This document shows positions 55,986 through 64,000 of a DNA stretch of 64,000 bases, in pieces. A program made the translations under genes and the position numbers. Location of the stretch: NCBI GenBank assembly GCA_022478985.1, contig JAKSZP010017351.1:53060-117059 (forward strand), in the 5' to 3' direction. Below the pieces are notes generated by a model, which ran no database searches, was not told the origin of the DNA, and saw only the letters and a program-made list of their open reading frames with translations. How positions within the stretch are numbered: position 1 is the stretch's first letter; each line of letters starts with the position of its first letter. This DNA is from Massospora cicadina. Taxonomy: Eukaryota > Entomophthoromycota > Entomophthoromycetes > Entomophthorales > Entomophthoraceae.

Positions 55986-56245
55986 TTTCAGCCATTAAAT
56001 ACATTGTATCCAGTTAATGTTATATCCTCCAAACCATTATAAATCATAATGGCTTCTGATTTAATTCACAAGTATAGTTACTAAAGTGCGGGAGCTCAAG
56101 CTAATAAACCTTATGGGGTATACTCAGCTTATCCTCTTAGATTTGGAAAGCTTCTGATCAATGATCCTGAAATAGCCTTGGAACACAGTAATTATAAATT
56201 ACTTATTATTCCAGCTAAGGAGAGAATTAATTTGAATAATCAATC
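55986..56245 (+). pseudogene. Element III aspartic protease
   Basis: LNTLYPVNVISSKPL near 55995 aligns with DTGSPVNV of relatives, with the triad lost. The C-terminal half SAGAQANKPYGVYSAYPLRF and EHSNYKLLIIPAKERI at about 56088-56236 is one open stretch that matches FGMAGPNN...GAYSSLPI of element VII. Confidence 0.72.
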
Positions 56246-56930
56246 ATAAAAAACAATATCTCTTTGTTTTCATTTGTTGTCTACCACTACTATTTGATCT
56301 CTATCTATAAATAAGGAGCCCTTTAGAAGCGTCCCTGCCTTATTAATTATCCTACTTCTACCTGTTGGACGGAATTACAGATTCTGAGGCTTAAAACTAA
56401 ATAGCCCCTGACTTGGTGGATGCTGAGGGTGGAATACCTCTCTACGCCTCTACTCTTTTGCTATACCTACTGGTTCTCAAATCATGGTGGACTCCCAAGT
56501 TAAAATTCAAATTCCCCTTACATGTTCTAGAAGTATATGGCAAACTAAACCTTCTATTGAAGAAGCTTTGACCTTACCTGGGATCTTAATCCTGACTATG
56601 ATTCATCTATCTTTGTTGTTGGAAACATAATGATCAGGATTTTCATGTCCCACAGCATGTAGGCATTGCCTATGTCAAACCATGTCCTATTACCCCTGTT
56701 ATGGATGTAAACTATACTAAACTCTTCACAACTTATAGATTGAATCGCCAACCCAATTTCTATAGTCTAATATAAAAATGGAGACACCCTTTTTCCTGAT
56801 CAACGCCAAGATGTATAAGCCTTGTTGAAAGAATATGAAGGTATCTTTTTTAAGGAGCCTGAAGATTAACTGGAAATGTCTAAAGTAACCACCAATGAAA
56901 TTCAAAGAACATCACCCCACAAATCCAAGC
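56246..56930 (+). other. Element III protease-RT spacer
   Basis: Decayed polyprotein without recognisable domains. The end, near 56860-56930, is the usual acidic stretch before the RT but is broken by stops. Confidence 0.4.
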
Positions 56931-57639
56931 TTATAGAAAATTTAAAGTAGAGGGTGCCCAAGTGGCTCTTGAGTTAAAACAGCTATTAGAGGCTAGACTA
57001 ATTATAACATCTATAAAAAACTTTCGAGATTCCCCTCTGCTATTATTCTGTAAAAAGGATAACAGCCCTAGAGCTGTAATGGTATAACCGACTAGTCTAA
57101 TCACTCAAAAGATAGTTACACCCCTCCTCGTAAAGATGATTACTTACAACTAATGTCAGGATCAAAGTATTTTTGGCAATGGATCTCACCAGTGTTACTG
57201 GAAAAATGACCTATCCCATAAGTACCTTGAAAAAGATCCTCTTTTTCTAGAAAAGGGCTATTGAACCTACCTGGATACCTCAGGTGATATGCAGTGCCCC
57301 TTCTACTTTTTCAAAGAGCATAAATGGGTTATTAGTTGACTTAAAACGTTCCTATGTAATAGCTTACCTTAATGACATAACAAAATTCTTTTAAACCTTC
57401 ACTCACATTTAGCTCACCTTAAGGATGACTTACAGATACTATTTTGAACTTTATTAAAACTAAACAACTAAATGTTCCAACTTCCAAAGTGATAAATATC
57501 TATTGTATCATAATGTAAGTCAAGAAGTATTATTTAAAAAAATAACAAGGTCACAGCCATATCTCAAATGCCACCGCCTAAGCTCCTTCAAGATGTACAA
57601 GGTTTTCATGAAATAATCAGATAATTTTTAATTCATTCC
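56931..57639 (+). pseudogene. Element III reverse transcriptase
   Basis: GAQVALELKQLLEARLIITS near 56950 and FRDSPLLLFCKKDNSPRAVM near 57024 are the fingers. The palm reads IAYLNDITKF near 57360 (DD changed to ND). The thumb (DVQGFHEIIR in part, near 57590) is poor. Frameshifts occur every 100 bases or so. Confidence 0.75.
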
Positions 57640-58190
57640 TCTTTCTACAGATACTTCCAAACCCTTAATTTGTTTGTTAAAAAATAAAATTTCTTTTCAA
57701 TGGGGAGAACAGCTCGATCCTTTGAGCTATTTAGTTCTCTTTTACATACTTTCCTGTTCTTATACACCAAATTTCAAGAAGATATATATCTTCTTAATGA
57801 TTCTAGAGAGAAAGCAATAGGTGCTATACTGTCTTAACATGGTGTAAATTTAGTGGTAGAACCCAACATCTAATAAAATAGAACATTGCTTATAGCTTAA
57901 TGCAATTTTAGTGTAATGGAATGTTAGTAACTGGCTCTCTTGCTACCATTAAACATTTCTGCCCCTATTTATGTGTGGGCTCACTTCAATTACTTACTAA
58001 TCAAGCATCTTTGCGATGGTTCCACCAAATGAAGGATCCTGAAAGGAGTTTGGCATGATGGTATTAAAGGCTCCAAAAATTACAATTTATATATAGTTCA
58101 TCGCCTGGACCCAATTCATCAAAGCGCAGATTGTCCAGATTACATATTCTAACTCTAACTGAACCAGAGGAAGACTAACTCTACAATTTT
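57640..58190 (+). pseudogene. Element III RNase H
   Basis: FQWGEQLDPLSYL near 57690 is the connection. FLLNDSREKAIGAIL near 57790 is the first Asp block with the Asp kept. WAHFNYLLIKHLCDGST near 57965-58020 corresponds to the later (T)DHxSLRW region in a shifted frame. NYNLYIVHRLDPIHQSADCP near 58080 is the end, where ADxLSR became SADCP. Confidence 0.7.
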
Positions 58191-58329
58191 CTGTGTTTTC
58201 CCTGAACTATGGAAAAGTGAGCCCATCATGATCCATAAAAGAGCTATAAAAAGTCAGAGAACATCCAAAATATGGATGGGCATCTATACAAGCTAGTATG
58301 AACACAATGACTACCATATATTTGTACTT

Positions 58330-59320
58330 CTGAGTGAAAAGATATTATCTTAGAAGAACACATGCAAGTTGGCCATGGAGGAACTTGGGAAACTTATTAT
58401 GACTTAAATCCAAGTCTACTGGGAAGGAATGCTCCCCTCATTTTAAAACGTACTATATACTTGCTTAGTATTTAAAGCCAATCTGGCCCTACTCCTTACT
58501 CCCAACATCTAGTGGTTCCTCCTTCTAAACATTTTCAAATGGTTAGTATCAACGTTGTAGGCACTCTATCTTGAGCATATAATGGCCGTAGATTCCTCAT
58601 AACGGCTGTGAATATCTCAATGAATGGATTGAGACCATACCTTTTCTTCATCTTTTCCTAAAGCTACCGCCTTCTTTTACATATAAGTATATCATCACCC
58701 AACATGGGTTTCCTAACATATCTTCTCAGACAATGGAAAAAAATTTCAGTCATCATTTGTGCAATGATTAGCTGAATTAATGATATCTACCTTATTGTTC
58801 AACATCCCCTACCATTCTGAAACAAATGGGATGGTAGAGCAAAATAATGCTACTTTAAACTTAACCCTTCAAAAATGGCCTTGAAATCCTCTATATTGGC
58901 CACATTACTTACCCAGTGCTATTCTGGCTTACTAAATTAGCCACACCAGACTATCATAATTTACTTCTTCCAAGCTTTATATAGAAAAATCCCTAAATTG
59001 CCCTTCAAAGTACAAAACCTACTAGACGACCCCTCAACCAAAACCTGTGAAGTTACCATGAAGGCCATCACAGATAGAATTATTTAGCTTTAGGCTCTGG
59101 CCTCAGATAATTTGTCTACCATTCCCACTAGGGGAACCAACAAGTTTGACAACAAATATATTCCCCTATATATTTGCCAGCTATGTGATTTAATCCCTTT
59201 TCACCATCATCAGCCAGGTGGAAGAGACAACACATTAACCTCCAAGTTGATCAGGAGCTTATAAGGTCATTTATAAAAGTATATAAACATTAAATTGTCA
59301 AAGTTGCTCATGGGACTGTG
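58330..59320 (+). pseudogene. Element III integrase
   Basis: The zinc-finger region is poor. The core is clear at 58720-58960: IFSDNGKKFQSSF with the second Asp (58729-58731) and IPYHSETNGMVEQNNATL with the catalytic Glu exactly 35 residues later. LYWPHYLPSAILAY and SSKLYIEKS follow. The C-terminal part near 59150-59310 is broken. Confidence 0.85.
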
Positions 59321-59386
59321 GTGAATCGAGTACATAGCCAAAGTTTATGGTCATTTACTCTCCTACACCAAGATCTAAAAGGGCGT

Positions 59387-61138
59387 TGTTGGGATTTCAG
59401 CCCAATCTGCTTTTTTATTCACTTCAGATGGCGAGACTTAAATCTGATATAAAGTACTAACTACTACATAAGTTGGGTTTGAGACCAAATAAAAAGTTGG
59501 CCAAATACACTTTGAGAAGATCACAGAATGCTATTATATTTAAAGGAAAAAATTAGGGGAAGATCTTGTCTTTGAAATTCCTGGTTATCTTCTATGTCAG
59601 GTCAGGAGCTGATCAAAATAAGATTGACAGCATAATCTAGGTGAGTTAACGTCCAGATAACAATCCAGAATGCCATAAGCTCGATAGCCTGATGACTAGA
59701 TGGTAAAACGTTCTATAGGTTAAATGAGTGGTAAAGCGGTTTATATTAGTACCATAACTTCTTATAGCCAGCCAGAAGGCAGTAATGGGGGCAATTACAG
59801 GTCTCGCTGGGTCAACTCCCATAGATGGGAGAGGCATGGAGGGCGATGACTTCAAAGAGATTCACAGCAGTTGGTAATAGTCATGTAAACTAAGTCAGAA
59901 CTGTTGGTGGACATAAAACAAATAGACCTCGCCGTTTTGAGGGTGGATTAGCAGATTAAAATGTGGGTAACAAAATCTATTCTTTATTAGTCAGATTGGT
60001 GAACATGATCACAATTAGTAAGGCTCATAGGTTCTGCTTCAACGCAGAAATTCCTTGGATTGGTGGAACTCAAAATCTCCACCAGAGATCTAGATGTAAT
60101 ACTGGATAAGGGCGTGCATCATCAGATTCTGTTAAAATAAAAAACCAATATGTGGAATTGTATACCACAGAATGCAACTAAGAATGGGTGTGCTTTATTT
60201 AAATAGGACCTAAAATACCAATAATAAACTGGCATCCTACCCCAGGGTAGGTTGCCTATATGGGGGTAAGAATTGGAAGGGAAATAGGAAATTGGCCTGG
60301 TACTAAGCCCCAGCGAGGTATTATGATTGGCCAGGATGGGTATGGGTTGATGGGGTTGGGTTGATTCAGAAATATCAAATTGCCTCATAAAAATTTTACA
60401 TCTGATGAATCTTGGAAAAATCCAATAAAAAAACTACTAATCTTGAATTTATTCTGCCAGAAAGGTAGGCTTATGACACCAGTTATGAGATAATCCTCCT
60501 ATTAATAAAATTAATGGATTGGACAAAAAACAATTTGAACATCTTCAAGCTTGACCCACAATCTGTATCACTACTTATAAATTGATCCACCTTTTTGACA
60601 TTAGGAGACTTAGAAAGCGTCTGGGCCTTTCCTTCTGTACCTGGGGCAACTGGGACTGAGTTGGGATGAACCCTTGAGTTCTGCAAAGTCCCCTGATTCC
60701 AACCACCTCCCTGAACACTTTTCCATCATTTTTACCAGGGTGGATAGAGTAAGGAGGGCTTGGTGGGAGGGTCTGAAGGGGGCAAGGAAGTTACTCACCT
60801 CTCATCAGCCACATATGAAAGTCACTGAGGTACACCAGAGGGCCACTGGGGGATGTAGATCTTTTCTGTGATGGAAAGGAAATTGCTCTCTTTCTAGATG
60901 AGGGTAGAAACACTAAGACTTACATTCCCTAATAAATTGGTACTCTATTCCCCCATATTACTGCTCTTTTTGAAATAAAGTAGGATTAATCTTCTGGATT
61001 TTTTTGTTGTAACTGTCAAATAGCTTAATTTAAGAATTTTTATTACTAAAATAATTTGCTTAGTTGTATATTTATTGATAAAATCATTATGCACAGGTCA
61101 TTGGAAGCCTGAACTCTTTATTGGATGGTTGGAATACA
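59387..61138 (+). repeat. Element III 3' LTR, interrupted by LTR-B
   Basis: Starts TGTTGGGATTTCAGCCC and continues after the LTR-B unit from 60925 (TTCCCTAATAAATTGG). The two parts together align with 54095-54533. The minus-strand frames here belong to the nested LTR-B or are chance. Confidence 0.82.
59595..60924 (-). mobile_element. Solo LTR, family LTR-B copy 3
   Basis: Starts TGTCAGG and ends AAGACTTACA on the plus strand, like copy 1 (TGTCATGG...GGACTTACA). The flanks TTCTA and TTCCC agree at three of five positions, and the uninterrupted other LTR has TTCCC there. The block CCAGAATGCCATAAG near 59651 and AATGGGGGCAATTACAGG near 59787 match copy 1. AATAAA on the minus strand is at 59983-59988. 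No coding domain is present. Confidence 0.8.
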
Positions 61139-61221
61139 ATCCAATTTCTGATACCAGCGTTTCTTTAATTCATTATAATATTCACATTTACCTCACATTT
61201 TGGCTTTAATATTTATCAATT

Positions 61222-61920
61222 CCTATTTAATCAAATTTATGTGAGGTAATCCGTCCAGGTGATGGTCATACTGAGTGCTCAAAGAGCAAAAATAATAAAG
61301 CCCTAACTACCAAACTGAAACTCCCACACAAGCACTTAAAAACAAAACTGATTAAAAAAGACACCAACCAGGTGGGAAAGTGGCTAACCACTAACAGACC
61401 ATGGCAGAGGAAGAGGGGGGACCTTTTATCAGTTTAGTACTTAAACCAATGCCACGTTGATCTCTGACTAAGGCAGACAGCAAAGCCGTGGGGGCATCCA
61501 TGGCGTGAGGTGCCAGATGCTCAAATGGAGGGTCAAATGAGTTAAGCTGGGCTGTGCTGAGGGCCTTGAGATAATTATCAAGGTGATGATCTGCATCCAT
61601 GCGGAAATCAGGCATACAAGACATCTTGGATGCATTTTGAAGAGGTAATAAATCTATCAATATACAATGTTTGTGTCTCAATTTCACAACATCAGTATGC
61701 GCGGCAATGTGCAACTTTGTGATTTCAGATTGTGCGGTGTGAAAAATTCAGGAAGATGTTGGCATAGAAACCCTCCTACTAGTACAGAGACTGCTTGATT
61801 TTAGGCTTTATGGAGGGAAACGTTTTTAGGAGAAGTGTCTTTCATCACGGCGAGATGATGGTCAATGTGGAAAGGTTTGGCATTCATCTTAGGAACATAA
61901 CTGTCAGAAAATTAACCAGA
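61222..61920 (-). mobile_element. L element copy 3, 5'-truncated
   Basis: On the minus strand the tail TGGACGGATTACCTCACATA ends the unit. Upstream, frame 61391-61714 ends in GPPSSSAMV, matching the Pro-rich end of copies 1 and 2. Further upstream AKPFHIDHHLAV and SLHKA match TPFLSDHQLAEA and HLHKA of copy 1. The N-terminal two thirds are absent, as expected for truncated target-primed products. No flanking duplication was found. Confidence 0.65.
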
Positions 61921-61997
61921 AAGATTTCTTTTTATAATTATAGAAATGAGGGACAATAGTAGTCAGCACTAGTAGATTGACTAATTACTGCATTTCA

Positions 61998-63913
61998 AAT
62001 AATATTTTTTATTTAACTGAGGCGATCCAACCAGGGGATGGATAATACCAAAACAGAAACTCCAAAACTAAACCAACCAAAACATGAACTGACCTCCCTA
62101 AACAAGCAGTGGGAAATTCAAAAGAAATGAGAAAACAACCTACCAGGTGGCGCAGCGGCGAGCTGTTTATCCCACCATGGCGGAGGGGGAGGGGGATCAG
62201 GTGGATCATTATCTTCTTCCTTGGGATTATCATTGAAAAAGCGGTTTAATTTTGATATCAAGGGGGTTGGGGAATCTGAAGGATGAGGGTTGAGGTGAGG
62301 TAGATAACAGTTGAGTTTGACAATTTGGGCCTGGATGAAAGCCTCTATAAGTTTGGTAACATGGTGTTCAGCTTGGATGCGGCGTCAGATAGTTGGGTTA
62401 TTTTTTCTATGTTTGCACTTGTGATATGTGTGGATGGTAGAATCTTCCAGATAAATGACACATTTGACATCGATGGTAGCAGTTTCATAGAGGCGTTAAA
62501 TTTCCTCTTTGGCAGTAGGAGGAAAATTGGAGGGGAACAAGGGGAATGAAGTCCTTTTTTAGATTCAGCGTCATATTTTGCCACAGCTTTGTAAAGATGG
62601 CAGTTTTTGGGTGAGGCTAACATGGCCTTGGCAAGCTGGTGGTCGCATTGGTATGGGATAGCATTGGTTTTGGGGGCATATTGTTTGGGCGGGAGTGGGA
62701 CATCAATGTCTGAATTCATAAAAAGATAGTAAATCAATTATTTTATCTGGAAGTGGGACAATTTCACCTGATTCAGTCACTTCATCCAATAAGTTCCAGG
62801 GATTTTGGTTGACTTGGATTGATTCAGTGATAGGTAGCTGTGGTTGGGTAAGTTTTGGGGTGGAAAATTTTTGGATTGAATATGGGTCAAAACCTGCTCC
62901 CAATTGGTTGGCTTGGGTGGAAATTGGCTGACTTGGATTTGGGTTGTTAGATTTTTCTGCTGGTTCATTGAGCGCACAACCTGGGGGGTGGGGCAGCCAA
63001 ATCCCACTTGAACACTGTTGGTGTGGCCTCCTGGGTGGGGATGGCTTTATTCACAGGGTTTGAATTGTATTGACATGCCTTTTTGGTATAGTCCAATTCA
63101 TGGAAGAGGGGGCAAACTTCACGGTCATTGTTAATGTAAGCCCAAAAGAAACGGTTGGGTGTGGATGGGATGTAGGCACGCAATGGGATGTGCTGGGCCA
63201 TGTTCAGCTGGTAAGGGTAATGGTGGCCATTGCCTAAGGTGCTGCGAGGCGCTCAGTACCACTTGGGACTTTAAATTGGAGGAAGGGGTCTTTGCCATAA
63301 GTGGACAGCCCTGAAATCAACTTCTCATAAAGTGTCTGAGAGGAAAGGTCTGAGGGGAGGTTTGCAAAGGTCACCATGAGTGTGGTATCATCTGGGAGGC
63401 ATGTTCAGGTGGTGGTAATGAAGATGTGTTTGTATATTAATGGTGTTGCTGCTGCAGCGGCCTCATCCTCTTTGGTGAGGAAGCATATATCAAAATAGAC
63501 CTTGTAAGGGCGGAAGTCTCTAAATCCTGCTGGTGCAAAGGTGGCCATTGCCAGCTCAATAATTATTTTTATCAGATATGGGAAGAGATGTTTGTACTCA
63601 ATGCAGAGGCAAAATTGGATAATGGATTGAGGTAGGGCTAGGGAATGGGGGCAGGTTGGGTAGACTCACATGAGGTGGAGTGCTAAGTCCCTTGGAGGGA
63701 TATAGCATCTGGATGTATTTGGTGGACTGGATGAGCCAGTTCACACACATTTGCCTTATGGGCAATAAATGCTAGTGGGTGGAGCACTGCTGCCCCATAC
63801 GGGGCAGCAGGTGGTGGATCCAAAGACATAAATTGGAAATTGATGCGGTGAGGTGGTGGTGGAAAAGGGACTTGTTTTTCAAAAATTGCTAAAAAGTGAT
63901 ATCAAGCGGAAAG
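61998..63913 (-). mobile_element. L element copy 2, full length
   Basis: A 1.9 kb minus-strand unit with the same 5' start as copy 1 (CTTTCCGCTTGATATCAC from 63913) and the tail TGGTTGGATCGCCTCAGTTA at its 3' end. Colinear protein fragments confirm the relation. No target duplication could be identified on the flanks, though A/T-rich sequence follows the tail. Confidence 0.82.
62130..63829 (-). pseudogene. L element copy 2 protein, LINE ORF1-like
   Basis: The start codon at 63829 gives MSLDPPPAAPYG. Fragments 62965-63201, 62777-63007, 62703-62903 and 62345-62737 (minus) read ITLTS, AQHIPLRAYIPSTPNRFFW, NPWNLLDEVTESGEIVPLPD and CDHQLAKAMLASPKNCHLYK. They end in a Pro-rich PPPPWWDKQL tail. Between 63300 and 63480 a VTFANLPSD...LYEKL...LSTYG segment is the RRM-like part. 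All pieces line up with copy 1, in different frames because of small indels. Only one side of the usual LINE coding set is present. Confidence 0.55.
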
Positions 63914-64000
63914 AAAAGGTTCCACGTTTCAATAGTATTTAATAATATGCCAATTTGTGCTCCTCATTGGGTTAGGTTGAGCTATTACAATGATTCCCCC

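Larger units (their letters stand above)
54095..61138 (+). mobile_element. Element III, Ty3/Gypsy with both LTRs
   Basis: A 7 kb element (5.7 kb without the nested LTR-B) with LTRs of about 439 and 417 bp and flanking ACCCA (54090-54094) and ATCCA (61139-61143), a 5 bp duplication with one mismatch. Gag, protease, RT, RNase H and integrase are readable in order, all broken by stops. It appears older than CH. Confidence 0.82.

Noticed and set aside
60122..60388. 88-codon minus-strand frame in LTR-B copy 3
   Set aside because: Not matched in copies 1, 2 or 4; likely chance in a non-coding LTR.
1..64000. Host protein-coding genes
   Set aside because: Every frame of more than about 100 codons falls in a retroelement, an LTR or a shadow. 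None shows a host family signature or intron-exon pattern that I could support.
1..64000. CRISPR arrays or bacterial operon features
   Set aside because: No regularly spaced short repeats and no prokaryotic gene organisation; the content is eukaryotic retrotransposons.
1..64000. Strong RIP across the whole window
   Set aside because: Transition-type stops are visible in CH, but I cannot measure dinucleotide bias by eye and the LINE stays GC-rich, so I do not claim RIP for the region.

Overview
This 64 kb window is a graveyard of retrotransposons from a eukaryotic nuclear genome. I found no host gene, rRNA or complete tRNA. Nearly every readable protein fragment belongs to a Ty3/Gypsy element (gag, aspartic protease, reverse transcriptase, RNase H, integrase) or to a LINE. 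The mix of several Gypsy lineages, a chromodomain Gypsy element and a LINE suits a fungus with a repeat-bloated, AT-rich genome. The region after the LINE reverse transcriptase reminds me of LINEs from early-diverging fungi, but that is memory and not a test, so the lineage stays open.

Layout, named by element. Element I (+) fills about 1-10.55 kb and carries two solo LTRs of a family called LTR-B here, plus a solo LTR of the chromodomain family. A V-family 3' end and LTR lie at 11.16-11.88 kb. Element V (+) runs from there to 26.57 kb and is split by a 5.3 kb LINE (-, 12647-17915), a SINE (17957-18244) and, inside its right LTR, a 1.9 kb ORF1-only element called L (24161-26086). Element VI (+, about 28.3-41.05 kb) is split after its protease by the whole element VII (-, 30048-38098). 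The LTRs of VII are themselves interrupted by a SINE and by a solo LTR. Element IV (+, about 41-53.4 kb) is split inside its reverse transcriptase by the chromodomain element CH (+, 44283-50261), the youngest-looking unit. Element III (+, 54095-61138) keeps both LTRs, the right one interrupted by another LTR-B. Two more L copies (-) close the window at about 61.2-63.9 kb.

Insertion order can be read from target-site duplications that I matched by eye: CTCGC, CCCAA, GGATC, TTCCC, a 16 bp repeat at the LINE, a 9 bp repeat at L, and imperfect ones elsewhere.

The most interesting system is a non-LTR consortium. The LINE, three copies of a tRNA-headed SINE and three copies of the L element all end in the same roughly 20-30 bp tail next to an A/T-rich run. 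The L protein resembles the LINE's ORF1 and no L copy shows a reverse transcriptase. This looks like one LINE with two kinds of parasite that use its 3'-end recognition, one of them an ORF1-only (HAL1-like) element.
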